Below, piece by piece: positions 29,129 to 42,395 of a stretch of DNA of 64,000 nt. The DNA lies in the NCBI RefSeq assembly GCF_026168515.1, contig NZ_CP093443.1, positions 2,790,001 to 2,854,000 on the forward strand, written 5' to 3'. Position 1 is the stretch's first letter; every line of letters starts with the position of its first letter. The translations under genes were made by a program, and so were the position numbers. The notes below the pieces were generated by a model. That model made no database searches and was not told the DNA's origin. It saw only the letters and a program-made list of their open reading frames with translations. This DNA comes from Brevibacterium spongiae. GTDB taxonomy: Bacteria; Actinomycetota; Actinomycetes; Actinomycetales; Brevibacteriaceae.

Positions 29129-30627
29129 TTGGCTTCCAGTCCTTCCGCGAGGGTGTCGAGCACGCGTCCGCCGGCGGATTCGAGTGCGGCTTCGAGCGGT
29201 CCGGCCACCTCGTAGAGCTTGATGTCTTCGCGGGCCGGGGCGAGGATCTGGAACCCGACGGGCAGACCGTCGGCCAGTCCTGCCGGCAGCGACAGACCGG
29301 GGATGCCGGCGAGGTTCGCCGGGATCGTCGCGACGTCGCCCAGGTACAGGGCCATCGGATCCGCGGCCTTCTCCGCACCGAACTTCAGCGCGGTCGTCGG
29401 GGCCGTCGGGGACACGAGGACGTCGCACGCGGCGAAGGCCTCGGCGAAGTCGTTCTGCACGAGCGTGCGGATCTTCTGCGCCGAGCCGTAGTAGGCGTCG
29501 TAGTATCCGGCGGACAGGGCGTAGGTGCCGAGGATGATGCGGCGTTTGACCTCATCACCGAAACCGGCGGCGCGGGTGGCAGACATGACTGTCTCGGCGG
29601 TGACGGGTCCCGATTCGGGTTCGACCCGCAGGCCGTAGCGCATGCCGTCGTAGCGGGCGAGGTTCGAGGACACCTCGGAGGGCATGATGAGGTAGTAGGC
29701 GTCGAGTGCGTAGGAGATCGCCGGGCAGTCGACTTCGACGATCTCGGCACCGGCGGCTGCTGCGGCCTCGAGGGCTGCGGTGAACGCGGTGCGGACTCCG
29801 TCCTGGTAGCCCTCACCGGCCAGCTGCTTGATGACGCCGAGCTTCTTGCCCTTGAGCTCGCTGGTCTGTGCGGCATCGAGGAATCCGCCGACAGGGTCGG
29901 GCAGCGAGGTCGAGTCGAGCGGATCGTGACCGGCGAGCAGTTCGTGCAGGGCCGCGGCGTCGGCGACCGAGCGGCCCATCGGGCCGACCTGGTCGAGGCT
30001 CGAGGCCATGGCGATGATGCCGAAGCGCGAGATCGACCCGTAGGTCGGCTTCACTCCGACGGTGCCGGTGAACGCGGCGGGCTGGCGGACGGAACCGCCG
30101 GTGTCGGTGCCCACGGACAGCGGGGCCTGGAATCCGGCGAGTGCGGCTGCCGCACCTCCGGAGGAACCACCGGGAACGTGGTCGAGGTTCCATGGGTTGC
30201 GGGTGTCGCCGAAGGCCGAGTGCTCGGTCGTCGATCCCATTGCGAATTCGTCGAGGTTGGTCTTCCCGAGCACCGGCAGTCCTGCGGCCCTGACCTTGTT
30301 GTGCACCGTCGACTCATACGGCGGCACCCAGTTCTCGAGCATCTTCGAACCGGCGGTGGTGCGCACACCTTCGGTGACGATGAGGTCCTTGAGCGCGACC
30401 GGCACACCGGCGAGCGCATGCACGTCCTCACCGGCGGCGCGCTTGGCGTCGACGACCTTCGCGGTCTCGAGCGCGAGCTCGTCGGTGACGGTGATGAAGG
30501 AGTTGAAGTCATCCTCGGTGGCGGCGATGCGGTCGAGGTGCGCCTGCGTGACCTCGACGGAGGAGAACTCGCCGGACTTCAGTCCTGCCGCGAGTTCGAG
30601 TGCGCTCTTGTTCGTCATTTCGGCCAT
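29125..30627 (-). CDS. gatA: Asp-tRNA(Asn)/Glu-tRNA(Gln) amidotransferase subunit A
   Basis: 500 residues, amidase-signature glutaminase that supplies ammonia to GatB. The Ser-cisSer-Lys triad is visible: Lys in VALKDL, GGSSGG and GTDTGGSVR. It starts one base after the gatC stop (TGAGATG). Confidence 0.96.
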   Translation of the reverse strand: MAEMTNKSALELAAGLKSGEFSSVEVTQAHLDRIAATEDDFNSFITVTDELALETAKVVDAKRAAGEDVHALAGVPVALKDLIVTEGVRTTAGSKMLENWVPPYESTVHNKVRAAGLPVLGKTNLDEFAMGSTTEHSAFGDTRNPWNLDHVPGGSSGGAAAALAGFQAPLSVGTDTGGSVRQPAAFTGTVGVKPTYGSISRFGIIAMASSLDQVGPMGRSVADAAALHELLAGHDPLDSTSLPDPVGGFLDAAQTSELKGKKLGVIKQLAGEGYQDGVRTAFTAALEAAAAAGAEIVEVDCPAISYALDAYYLIMPSEVSSNLARYDGMRYGLRVEPESGPVTAETVMSATRAAGFGDEVKRRIILGTYALSAGYYDAYYGSAQKIRTLVQNDFAEAFAACDVLVSPTAPTTALKFGAEKAADPMALYLGDVATIPANLAGIPGLSLPAGLADGLPVGFQILAPAREDIKLYEVAGPLEAALESAGGRVLDTLAEGLEAK

Positions 30628-30628
30628 C

Positions 30629-30934
30629 TCATTCCTCCCCGAGGATCTGCGGGACGAGGAACTTGTCATCGGCTGCGGCCGGAGCCGAGGCCAGGGCCTG
30701 CTCGCTGGTCAGCGTCTCACCGACGACGTCGGGGCGCATGACGTTCGTCAGCGGGATCGGGTGGCTGGTCGCGGGCACGTCGTCACCGGCCACTTCGTTG
30801 ATCCTGGCGACGTTTCCCAGAATTGTGCTCAGGTCACCGGCGAGCGATTTCAGCTCGTCCTCGCTCATGGCGATCCGAGACAGTGCAGCCAGATGCTCCA
30901 CCTGTTCGGGGGTGATTGCGGAAGACTCCGTCAT
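30629..30934 (-). CDS. gatC: Asp-tRNA(Asn)/Glu-tRNA(Gln) amidotransferase subunit C
   Basis: 101 residues, the small scaffold that wraps around Gat[23 protein letters not shown] and the C-terminal DVV...LTSEQAL..AP...D..F.VPQI are typical. The ATG at 30934 has AAAGG upstream; a longer frame to 30985 lacks homology. It is first in the gatCAB operon. Confidence 0.95.
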   Translation of the reverse strand: MTESSAITPEQVEHLAALSRIAMSEDELKSLAGDLSTILGNVARINEVAGDDVPATSHPIPLTNVMRPDVVGETLTSEQALASAPAAADDKFLVPQILGEE

Positions 30935-31024
30935 TCCCTGCCTTTCATCGTCGTTAACACTCGCATCCCAGTCTAGTCTCTTCACCGGACGCGGTTTCGT
31001 GGGCGTGATGTGACCCTCCCCGGA

Positions 31025-31082
31025 ACTACCCGACGGCGCCCCAGCAACCTGGCGCGAGGTTGCTGGGGCGCCGTCGGGTAGT
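31025..31082. terminator. Perfect 26-bp hairpin between gatC and the secreted protein gene
   Basis: Arms 31025-31050 and 31057-31082 are perfectly complementary with a six-base loop. It lies nine bases past the stop of the minus-strand gene at 31091 and 90 bp before gatC. It probably terminates the former. The length and perfection also suit a dispersed palindromic repeat. Confidence 0.7.
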
Positions 31083-31090
31083 AATGGGGG

Positions 31091-31603
31091 TCAGGCGGAG
31101 AGGCGTTCGGGCCAGGTGCGGTCGCCGTGGATGTAGCCGGCGATATCGGCGAGGACCCTGTCGGCATCGGCTTGGGCGAATTCACCGGCAGCGACTCCGG
31201 CCTGCAGGTCAGCGGCGAGTTCGGTGACGCGGGCGTGGGCGTCGGATGCCGTGGCCGCGACGAGTTCGGTGCCGGCGGAGGCGATGCTGGCTGAGTCGGT
31301 GCCAACTGAGTCGGTGCCGGCTGAGGAGGTGCCGGCTGAGTCGGTGCCGGTGGCTTCCGAGTCATCGACGATGGTGCCCTCGATGACTTCATGCGAGGCG
31401 CTTCCGACGGCCGACTCCTCGGTGCGGGCGACCGGCGGTGTGTTCGTGCGCAGGGAAGTCAGGGCAGGCTGAGCGTTGCGTTTCGTCGACTGCGGCCCCG
31501 GGTTGAGCACCAGGTCGGCCAGTCCTGCCGTCACCGGAACCGCCGTCAGTGCCGCGGCGACGACCACGCAGGTACCGGCGAGGAGTCGGGGAATCCATCT
31601 CAT
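31091..31603 (-). CDS. Small secreted or membrane-anchored protein, function unknown
   Basis: 170 residues. It opens with a signal-like segment (MRWIPRLLAGTCVVVAAALTAVPVTAG). The middle (about residues 80-105) is built of five-residue repeats of the type GTDSA, encoded by 15-bp DNA repeats. The tail is helical (ARVTELAADLQAGVAAGEFAQADADRVLADIAGYI). The ATG has only a weak GGAAGAG upstream. No domain recognised. Confidence 0.55.
   Translation of the reverse strand: MRWIPRLLAGTCVVVAAALTAVPVTAGLADLVLNPGPQSTKRNAQPALTSLRTNTPPVARTEESAVGSASHEVIEGTIVDDSEATGTDSAGTSSAGTDSVGTDSASIASAGTELVAATASDAHARVTELAADLQAGVAAGEFAQADADRVLADIAGYIHGDRTWPERLSA
31291..31350 (-). repeat. Four 15-bp in-frame tandem units
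   Basis: CTGAGTCGGTGCCGG-type units in exact register (31291, 31306, 31321, 31336), differing at a few positions. They code for Gly-Thr-Asp-Ser-x repeats in the small secreted protein and could vary in number between strains. Confidence 0.85.
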
Positions 31604-31824
31604 GTCACATACTCTTCCATTCGAAGCTGTCTCTGAGCTTGGCTGAGTCTGTACCCCGACTTCGAGTTCGGTCACGAATGAGTACACAGCCACACCATGG
31701 AACCTCCCCCGCCGAGGATGTATTCCCTCCGTGTGCCCGGTGCAGCGGGCACGGCTGGCAGTTCAGAGCCGGGACCTCGGCGAGCCGCACGCTCAGACCT
31801 GCGGACTCAGTGATCAGTCCGTGT

Positions 31825-35126
<3,302 letters not shown>

Positions 35127-37212
35127 AGAATCCGAACTCGCTTTCCAGGGAATCGATGATGGTCTCGGCGCGGACGAAGCCGTGGGATTCGCCCTTGTAC
35201 AGACGGTAAATGTACTCCACTCCGGCCAGTTCGAGTGTATCGACGAATTCCTGGGCCTGTGAGGGCGGGACGATCGGGTCGCGGTCGCCCTGCATCACTG
35301 CCACGGGCACACTGATATCGGTGACGCGGCGGATCGGCGAACGGTGGATGTAGGCGTCCTGCGCTTCGGGCCAGGGGCCGACGAGGCCGTCGATGTAGTG
35401 GGATTCGAAGTCGTGGGTGTCGACGACGAAGCGCATGAGGTCGGTGACGCCGAAGTACGAGGTGCCGCAGGCGAAGATCTCCGTCTCTGCGAGCGCGGAG
35501 AGCACCGTCCAGCCTCCCGAGGATGCTCCGGAGATCGCGATGCGCTGCGGGTCCGCGAGACCTGCGGCGAGGAGCCCTTCGACGGCGGCGACGGTGTCAG
35601 CGACATCGACGATCCCCCACTGTCCGCGCAGTCGGTTGCGCCAGGACCGGCCGAATCCGGTCGAGCCGCCGTAGTTGACCTCGAGGACGCCGATGCCCTG
35701 GGAGGTGAAGAAGCTTGTGCGCGCCGACATCTCCGGGGTCGCCTGTCCTGTGGGTCCGCCGTGGATCGAGACGACATAGGGCGGGAGTTCGTCGACCGGG
35801 GCGGCGAAGCGGGGATTGTGCGGCGGGTGGATGACGACGGGCACTCCCCCGAACTCGGTCACCTGCGGCATGGAGTAGTACCCCTGGTGAGCGTCGAGGC
35901 GTTCGTGGGCGATCTCGGTGAACAGTCCGGTCACCCGGTTCACGGCATAGAGGATGCCGGGCCGCCTCGTCGACTTCGCCGTGAGCAGCAGGTGGGTGCG
36001 GCCGAGGTCGAGCATCTCCATCGTGCCGAACGTCTCCCCCGTCGTGTCGATCGGCTCCCAGGACGACGATGAATCGGCAGACCCCTGTGCATCGGCAGAG
36101 CTCAGTGCATTATCGGAGTTCGGTGCATCGGCAGAGCCCGGTGCTTCGACAGAACTCGGTGCATCGTCGGTGGGTCGGCAGCGCACGAGCGTGGCCGTCG
36201 CCGACTGCGTATGCGCCCACACCTCACCTGACTCGTGGAAGTGCCATCGGGCACCCAGCTGCCACAGAGCCCCGCCGATCTCGGCTCCGGTGTCGAGCAC
36301 GGTTCGGAGCCGGTCTGTCCCCAGCTCCTCGGCAGCCGGAGCGTGGCTCGGGGCTGTTGTGAGGCGGCGCGGCGCGACGGGGTCGAAGTCGAGGCCGTAG
36401 AGCGCCCAGTGCCTTCGATGGTCGGAGAGGACGTGGAGAGACGAGTCCGAGGTGAACTCGGGTTGGAGGAGGGAGATTCCCCCATCGACGGGGCCGGGCA
36501 GCGTGGGCGGGGCCTGTCGCGGGCGTTCGATCGGATCGCCCCTGAGCACGGCGATGGCCGGGGCGGCAGGAGTGCGCACATCGACCAGCCACAGATTCGT
36601 ACCGTCCCACGGCATGTTCGGGTGCTCCCAGCCGATGAAGGCCAGTGTGCTGCCATCCGGTGACAGGCGGGGCCAGGCCATGAAATGCGAGAGGGTGGAC
36701 AGCACGTTCGTCGTCCCGTGCTTGGTCAGCAGCACGATCGCGCGCTGCCGGCGGGTGGATCGGCAGTCCTCACGCACGCACAGCAGACCCCACGGGGTCA
36801 TGTGCAGATCGCCGTAGCGGATGCGGCCCGACGTGTCCGGCGTCAGCGCATGCGGTGCCCGACCGGGAATGATCTGCCACACCCGCTGATCGGCGGCATT
36901 GACGAAATAGATGACCTCGCTGTCGGGGTCCAGCGCCCAGGCCCCTCCCCCGTATTCGTGGACGGCGGAGCGGATGTTGAAACCGGTCGGCAGAATCTGC
37001 TCACGCGCACTGGGACGCGACAGTGAGGTGCGGACGAGTCCGGTGCGTGCCTTCTCGGAGGGGATCTTCGTCGAATAGAAGATCTCGTCGCCGCGGAACG
37101 CAGCATCGAAGATCGGAGCGGCACCGGCGGCGACCTCGGCGGCGGTGAGGGGCGACGACCACGTTCCATACGGTGCCGTGACGACGTCCTGGGGACTTTC
37201 CTTCATACCACC

Positions 37213-37218
37213 ACAGTA
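37213..37218 (-). promoter_or_regulatory. -10 element of the S9 peptidase gene (leaderless start)
   Basis: Minus-strand TACTGT, six bases, ATG. It is the same hexamer and spacing as at the Eis-type gene. Confidence 0.5.
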
Positions 37219-37266
37219 TCGCCCGGGACGGCCGCGCCTGAGGAGGTCCGCAGCGAACCAGCCGGC

Positions 37267-38487
37267 TCAGGCCTCAGCGAGCACTGCCTCCGGGGCCGGG
37301 GTGACACGATCCTTCGCCGTGGCGTCGATGGTCGCCTGCCCGAGCACGCGAGTGCCGCGGTAGATGACCATGGTCTGCCCGGGAGCCACGCCCGAGAGCT
37401 CCTCATCGACGTCGACGTGCATGAGCTGCCCGGCCGGGCGGGCCGCGGGCACCTCGACCTCGTCGATGACGGGATTGGCTTCGTGTTCGGGCGCCTCGGC
37501 GACGAATTCGCCGAGCCATGCACGGGCCGGCACCGGATCGGCATGGGCCCGGATCTGGACCTCACAGTCGATACCGGTCTCCGGTGTCTGCCCCATGTCC
37601 GAAGGGGCGGCACCCGCCCAGGAGGTGCGGATGCCCGTCAGGTGGGAGACGGCGAGATCGGCACGCGACCCCACGGTGACGGTGTTCGTCGCCGGGTCGA
37701 GGCCCGTGACGAAGCGGGGCTTGCCGTCGGCTGCCGGCTTCTCGATGCCCAGGCCCTTGCGCTGACCGATCGTGTACGTCATCGCTCCGTCGTGCTCACC
37801 GAGGACCTCGCCCTCGGAGTCCTTGATGAGGCCGGGACGCATCGGGATCTTATCGGCCAGCCACGCCTTCGTGTCCCCGTCGGGGATGAAGCAGATGTCG
37901 TAGGAGTCGGGCTTGTTCGCCACGGAGAATCCGCGCTCAGCCGCCTCGGCGCGCACTTCGGCCTTCGATGCGGTGGCACCGATCGGGAAGTAGCAGTGCT
38001 CGAGCTGGTCGGAGGTGAGGACACCGAGGACGTATGACTGGTCCTTGGCCAGGTCCTCACCGCGGTGCAGCTCGGGCCGGCCTTCGTCGTCGCGGAGCAC
38101 CTCGGCGTAGTGGCCGGTGGCGATGGCGTCGAAGCCGAGTGCCAGCGCGCGGTCGAGGAGGGCGGCGAACTTGATGCGCTCATTGCAGCGCATGCACGGG
38201 TTCGGGGTGCGGCCGGCAGCGTATTCGGCGATGAAGTCATCGACGATGTCTTCCTTGAACCGTTCGGAGAAGTCCCACACGTAGAAGGGGATGTCGAGCA
38301 TCCCGGCCACCCGGTGGGCGTCGCGGGAGTCTTCGATCGTGCAGCAGCCGCGCGATCCGGTGCGCAGGGTGCCGGGCATTCGGGACAGGGCTAAGTGGAC
38401 GCCGACGACTTCGTGTCCGGCGTCGACGGCGCGAGCGGCTGCGACGGAGGAATCGACTCCGCCTGACATGGCGACGAGTACTCTCAT
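37267..38487 (-). CDS. mnmA: tRNA-specific 2-thiouridylase
   Basis: 406 residues. It thiolates U34 of Lys, Glu and Gln tRNAs. The PP-loop [11 protein letters not shown], the nucleophile Cys101 ([13 protein letters not shown]) and Cys199 ([10 protein letters not shown]) match E. coli Cys102 and Cys199. Its ATG overlaps the stop of the cysteine desulfurase gene, which supplies the sulfur. Confidence 0.95.
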   Translation of the reverse strand: MRVLVAMSGGVDSSVAAARAVDAGHEVVGVHLALSRMPGTLRTGSRGCCTIEDSRDAHRVAGMLDIPFYVWDFSERFKEDIVDDFIAEYAAGRTPNPCMRCNERIKFAALLDRALALGFDAIATGHYAEVLRDDEGRPELHRGEDLAKDQSYVLGVLTSDQLEHCYFPIGATASKAEVRAEAAERGFSVANKPDSYDICFIPDGDTKAWLADKIPMRPGLIKDSEGEVLGEHDGAMTYTIGQRKGLGIEKPAADGKPRFVTGLDPATNTVTVGSRADLAVSHLTGIRTSWAGAAPSDMGQTPETGIDCEVQIRAHADPVPARAWLGEFVAEAPEHEANPVIDEVEVPAARPAGQLMHVDVDEELSGVAPGQTMVIYRGTRVLGQATIDATAKDRVTPAPEAVLAEA

Positions 38488-39695
38488 GATGCTCCTTGCA
38501 TCCATCGGGGTGTTGCCGAAACCATCCCGGCTCGGCGTGCCTGGTCGACGACCTCGGGCAGGGCCGCGAGCAGGGCATCGACATCGTCCTCGGTCGTATC
38601 GTGACCGAGGGTGAAACGTTGAGTGGTCCGGGCCGCGTCCTCGGTCAGTCCGCAGGCCAGCAGCACATGCGAGGGACGTGAGACCCCTGCCGAGCAGGCC
38701 GAACCCGTCGAGGTGGCCAGGCCTCGGGCGTCGAGGCCGAACAACAGCGAGTCCCCCTCGCACCCGGTGAAGGTGAAGTGCGCATTGGCCGGCAGCCGGT
38801 CGGCTCCGCGCGGGCCGGACAGCACGGCACCGTCGATGCTCGATTCGATGCCGGCGATGAGGCGGTCGCGGAGTGCGGACAGTCGTGCCGCTCGTGCTTC
38901 GAGGTCTCCCGTGACGAGGTCGACGGCGGCTGCGAAGGCGACCGCCCCGGCGACGTCGAGGGTTCCCGAGCGCACACCGCGTTCCTGTCCTCCGCCGTGG
39001 AGGATGGCCGTCGGGGTGGCGGAGCGGTCGAGCAGGAGGGCGCCGATGCCGACGGGTCCGCCGATCTTGTGCGCGGTGATCGTCATCGCGGTGGCCTTGA
39101 AGGCGGCGAAGTCGAGCGGGATCTGTCCGAGTGCCTGGACGGCGTCGATGTGGAAGGGGATGCCGAGTTCGGCGGCGACCTCACCGATCTCGCGGATCGG
39201 CTGCAGGGTGCCGATCTCGTTGTTCGCGGCCATGATGCTGATGAGCGCGGTGCGCTCGGGATCCCGGCGCAGTTCAGCGACGGCCGCATCGAGGTCGAGT
39301 CGTCCGGTCTCATCGACGTCGAGGTAGACCGCCTCGGCGCCGAGGCTCTCCAACCACTCCACGGTCTCGAGGATCGCCGGATGTTCGATCGTGGACGTGA
39401 GCACGCGAGGACGGATGGGGGCGGTGAATGTGGAGTTGTTGCGGGAGAGGTAGAGGCCCTTGAGTGCGAAATTGTCCGCCTCGGTGCCTCCCGAAGTGAA
39501 GATCACCTCCGACGAGGTGGCTGCGCCGACCGCGCGGGCGATGTCCTCACGTGCTTCTTCGATGCGCATCCGAGCCGCCTGTCCGACGGCGTGCAGGGCC
39601 GAAGGATTGGCACGCCTGGCCAGTTCCTTCGTGTACACCTCGAGCACCTCGGCGGGCATCGGCGAGGTGGCTGCGTGATCGAGATAGATGGGCAC
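38484..39695 (-). CDS. Cysteine desulfurase (NifS/IscS class V aminotransferase)
   Basis: 403 residues. PLP Lys210 lies in ITAHKIGGP, and the persulfide Cys334 is in STGSACSAG. Coupling to mnmA by ATGA overlap suggests sulfur delivery to tRNA thiolation. The start is GTG, six bases after TAAAAT (39702-39707), so leaderless. First gene of a run ending at ligA. Confidence 0.94.
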   Translation of the reverse strand: MPIYLDHAATSPMPAEVLEVYTKELARRANPSALHAVGQAARMRIEEAREDIARAVGAATSSEVIFTSGGTEADNFALKGLYLSRNNSTFTAPIRPRVLTSTIEHPAILETVEWLESLGAEAVYLDVDETGRLDLDAAVAELRRDPERTALISIMAANNEIGTLQPIREIGEVAAELGIPFHIDAVQALGQIPLDFAAFKATAMTITAHKIGGPVGIGALLLDRSATPTAILHGGGQERGVRSGTLDVAGAVAFAAAVDLVTGDLEARAARLSALRDRLIAGIESSIDGAVLSGPRGADRLPANAHFTFTGCEGDSLLFGLDARGLATSTGSACSAGVSRPSHVLLACGLTEDAARTTQRFTLGHDTTEDDVDALLAALPEVVDQARRAGMVSATPRWMQGAS

Positions 39696-39701
39696 CCTGC
39701 A

Positions 39702-39707
39702 ATTTTA
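39702..39707 (-). promoter_or_regulatory. -10 element of the cysteine desulfurase gene
   Basis: Minus-strand TAAAAT (five of six match TATAAT), six bases, GTG start. The facing gene has its own TAAACT (39797-39802) seven bases before its GTG. The 114 bp between the two genes thus hold back-to-back leaderless promoters. Confidence 0.6.
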
Positions 39708-39809
39708 GGGGGTGAGCCACGCTACGGCTAGGATCCGTGCGGCATCTCACCCGCCGTCGGAGCACACGGGGGCACAGGTCGGGCCGCGAGGCCGACTAAA
39801 CTGTGTCGG

Positions 39810-40160
39810 GTGTTCACCGTTTTCACCATCGTCCTCTATGCCGTCACGGGCATCCTGACCGTGTGGTCGATCGTCGAGACCATCCGTAACCGACCGGCGG
39901 GCAAGGCTCTGTTGGCCGGTGCTGCGTTCCTGCTTCTGCTGCTCATCGTGCAGCTGATCCTCTCGATCGCCACCTTCGGCTCCACGCATGACGTCGACCC
40001 GCTGCTCTACTTCGGCTACATCATCACCGCGATCCTCGTCATGGCGCTGGCCGGGTTCTGGGCGTTCGCGGAACTGAGCCGCTGGGGGCCGGGAGTGCTG
40101 GCAGCGGCAGGGCTGACGGTGGTCGTGATGATCGAGAGATTGGACCAGATTTGGCAGTGA
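39810..40160 (+). CDS. Small membrane protein, function unknown
   Basis: 116 residues with four predicted membrane helices (about 4-22, 33-53, 64-84, 92-108) and almost no soluble part. GTG start, probably leaderless. Its stop overlaps the next gene (GTGA), so the two are made together. I recognise no family. Confidence 0.7.
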   Translation: MFTVFTIVLYAVTGILTVWSIVETIRNRPAGKALLAGAAFLLLLLIVQLILSIATFGSTHDVDPLLYFGYIITAILVMALAGFWAFAELSRWGPGVLAAAGLTVVVMIERLDQIWQ

Positions 40161-40591
40161 CCAAACGCAGGACAAGCGACCGCTCCCCCTTTTCGGCGAT
40201 GCACAGCGGGCCCGGGCGGGCGCTGACCGCCGTCTACGGGATCTTCGCGCTCTCGGCCACGGCCAGGGCCGGCTACCAGCTCATCCGCGAATTCGATGTC
40301 GCCCCGATCGCGTACTCGCTCTCGGCCTTCGCCGCGGTCGTCTACATCCTCGCCACGATCTGCCTGGTCATCGGCAACCGCGTCTCGCACCGGATCGCGC
40401 TGAGCGCCTGCACGATCGAGTTCGTCGGCGTCATCGTCGTCGGCATCCTCAGCCACACCCATCCCGAGGACTTCGCGAAGCCCTCGGTGTGGTCGAACTT
40501 CGGCAGCGGCTACGGGTTCATCCCGCTCATCCTGCCGATCATCGGCCTGTGGTGGCTGCTGCGCGTCGGCCGTCGCGCGAACCGCGGCTGA
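40157..40591 (+). CDS. Small membrane protein, function unknown
   Basis: 144 residues with four likely membrane helices (about 20-40, 50-75, 80-103, 118-136) and a basic N-terminus (TKRRTSDRS). The pattern resembles uncharacterised actinobacterial integral membrane proteins. GTG start, coupled to the upstream membrane protein. Its last codons and stop are repeated, in diverged form, just downstream. Confidence 0.7.
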   Translation: MTKRRTSDRSPFSAMHSGPGRALTAVYGIFALSATARAGYQLIREFDVAPIAYSLSAFAAVVYILATICLVIGNRVSHRIALSACTIEFVGVIVVGILSHTHPEDFAKPSVWSNFGSGYGFIPLILPIIGLWWLLRVGRRANRG

Positions 40592-40620
40592 AAGTCGGCC
40601 GCCGCGCGAACCGGGACTGA
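40565..40620 (+). repeat. Diverged tandem duplication over a stop codon
   Basis: 40565-40591 and 40594-40620 match at 24 of 27 positions (period 29 bp). Both contain GTCGGCCG.CGCGCGAACCG and end in TGA. The first is the gene end; the second is untranslated. Confidence 0.8.
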
Positions 40621-40655
40621 GCCGCGGGTCCCGACACGCGGCAGCCGGAGCCGAA

Positions 40656-42395
40656 TCACTCCACGCGGGAGGACAGCACGTTCCAGTCGGTGGCGACGGC
40701 CGTGACCTCGTCCCCGGTCTGCATGAGCACGTAGGGGTGGGCGGTCTCGACCTTGACGGTGTCGCCGTCCTTGTCGTTGGTCTTCACAGCTTCGACGGTG
40801 TCGCCGAGGTCGAGCGCGTAGTCGGTGGGAACCTTGATCGTCAGCGTGCAGCGGACCTCGCCCATGCCGATCGCGCCGTGCTCCGTGCTCAGCGTCATGT
40901 CCTCGAAGGAGAGATCCTCGTACGGCTTGCAGTCGACGTCGACCTTGTCGAATCCGGAGTCCTTGTCCCGCAGACCGCCGAGGTAGTCGCGGAATCCCTT
41001 GAAACCGCCCTCCTTGAGACCGTCGGGGGCACCGTCCTTGCCCTTGCCGTCGACGAGGTAGGACGCAACGTCATCGGCCGAGCTCGTCATCTCCTTGTCG
41101 AAGTCCTTCGGCCCCGGTTCGACTGCTCCCTGCCCGTCGGCCATGAGCGTGGGCATCTGGTCGGTCGGAATATAGGACGCTGAACGCACGAGCGGATCGG
41201 TCGACGCCGATTCCCGCGTCACGAGCATCACCTGCGTCAGCGGTTTGTCGCCGTCGGTGGACTTCTTGTCTGTGGTGCCGAAGGCGTAGAACCACATCGG
41301 GTACTTCGAGAAGCTGGGGCTGCCGGCGACCACCTCGGTGAAGTTCGGCGCACGCAGCTTCTGCTTGGCTTTGTCCGCGATCTGGATCTGCGCACGTGTG
41401 TGGTCGATGAGCGGTGCCGCCTGGATCTTGTCGAGGTCGGTGCCCTTGTCACCGAGCGTCTTGTCCAGCGACTCGGTGTAGTTCGTCATGAATGTCCCGG
41501 CTTCACCGGCACGCAGCGCGGGGCGTTCGTACGGGGTGATGTCGGGGTTGCTGGGCTTGGCGATCGGCATGCTCGCGCACCCGCTGAGCACCATCCCGGT
41601 GCCGATCAGTCCGGCGGTGACGGCCGTGAATGACCTGCGGTTCCGCAGATCCCGTCGCCGAGGCGGTGCTCCCGTCGCCGTGTCCGGCTGCACGGTCGAG
41701 ATCGGCTGAGTCGCAGGACCGGGCTCGCCGTTCGGCTCCGAGTCGCCGCGGCCGTCGTGGTTCTTCTTCGGCGGGCGGATGCGCTGCTGCCACCAGCTGA
41801 TGAAGAAGAACAGTGAGAGTCCGGCCAGCAGGATTCCGCCGGCGATGCCGAGCAGACTGAGTCCGAGCACACCCTTCACCGGCATCTCCATGCTCACCGT
41901 CGTTCCCTCCAGAGTGTCATCGGGGTTCGCCGGGGCGATGACGAGGACCTGCGGTTCTGCATCGAGATCGAACGTCTTCGCGACCGTCTTCCCCGTGTCC
42001 TTGCTGATCCACCAGTCGCGATCGGCGATATCGGCCTCGGGCTTCGCATCCCCCGGAATGTACCGGTGATCGGTGGCTTTGGGGAACGACACATCACTGA
42101 TCTGCTCCTGGGCCACACCGTCGAGGTAGCTGTCGGTGTCGACCCCGTTGGCGGTGCCGACGAACAGCTCCGTGCCGTTCGCATTCTTCGCCGTCACGGT
42201 CACGCTCGAGCCCGAATAGGGCACGATCGCCTCGTCGAGGACGACGGCATAGGCACCGTCATTGACCTTGAAGGTCGGGGTCTCGGTGATTTCGTCGGTG
42301 CCGACGACCGAGAGCGCGGAGATGACCAGTCCGGCCAGCGTGAGAGCCGCTACGCCGAAGAGGATGGCAGTGATGAGTCGAATTCGCTGGATCAG
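40656..42395 (-). CDS. Membrane protein with internal lipobox (paralogue B of the thioredoxin operon)
   Basis: 579 residues if it begins at CTG 42395. Layout: TM1 (about 6-30), an extracytoplasmic domain, TM2 (about 175-202), a basic/Pro linker, a third hydrophobic segment ending in the lipobox-like LSGCAS (Cys about 273), then a C-terminal extracytoplasmic domain. In this frame no ATG, GTG or TTG exists upstream of the GTG at 42224, yet TM1 is coded there. CTG overlaps the upstream stop as CTGA, and GAGGG is seven bases upstream. Architecture matches 43525-45144; the C-terminal parts resemble actinobacterial DUF8094 proteins (tentative). Confidence 0.7.
   Translation of the reverse strand: MIQRIRLITAILFGVAALTLAGLVISALSVVGTDEITETPTFKVNDGAYAVVLDEAIVPYSGSSVTVTAKNANGTELFVGTANGVDTDSYLDGVAQEQISDVSFPKATDHRYIPGDAKPEADIADRDWWISKDTGKTVAKTFDLDAEPQVLVIAPANPDDTLEGTTVSMEMPVKGVLGLSLLGIAGGILLAGLSLFFFISWWQQRIRPPKKNHDGRGDSEPNGEPGPATQPISTVQPDTATGAPPRRRDLRNRRSFTAVTAGLIGTGMVLSGCASMPIAKPSNPDITPYERPALRAGEAGTFMTNYTESLDKTLGDKGTDLDKIQAAPLIDHTRAQIQIADKAKQKLRAPNFTEVVAGSPSFSKYPMWFYAFGTTDKKSTDGDKPLTQVMLVTRESASTDPLVRSASYIPTDQMPTLMADGQGAVEPGPKDFDKEMTSSADDVASYLVDGKGKDGAPDGLKEGGFKGFRDYLGGLRDKDSGFDKVDVDCKPYEDLSFEDMTLSTEHGAIGMGEVRCTLTIKVPTDYALDLGDTVEAVKTNDKDGDTVKVETAHPYVLMQTGDEVTAVATDWNVLSSRVE

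Noticed and set aside
31291-31350. CRISPR-like spaced repeats
   Set aside because: The 15-bp units are directly adjacent, in frame and coding, with no spacers. The same holds for 56801-56860 and 57860-57913.
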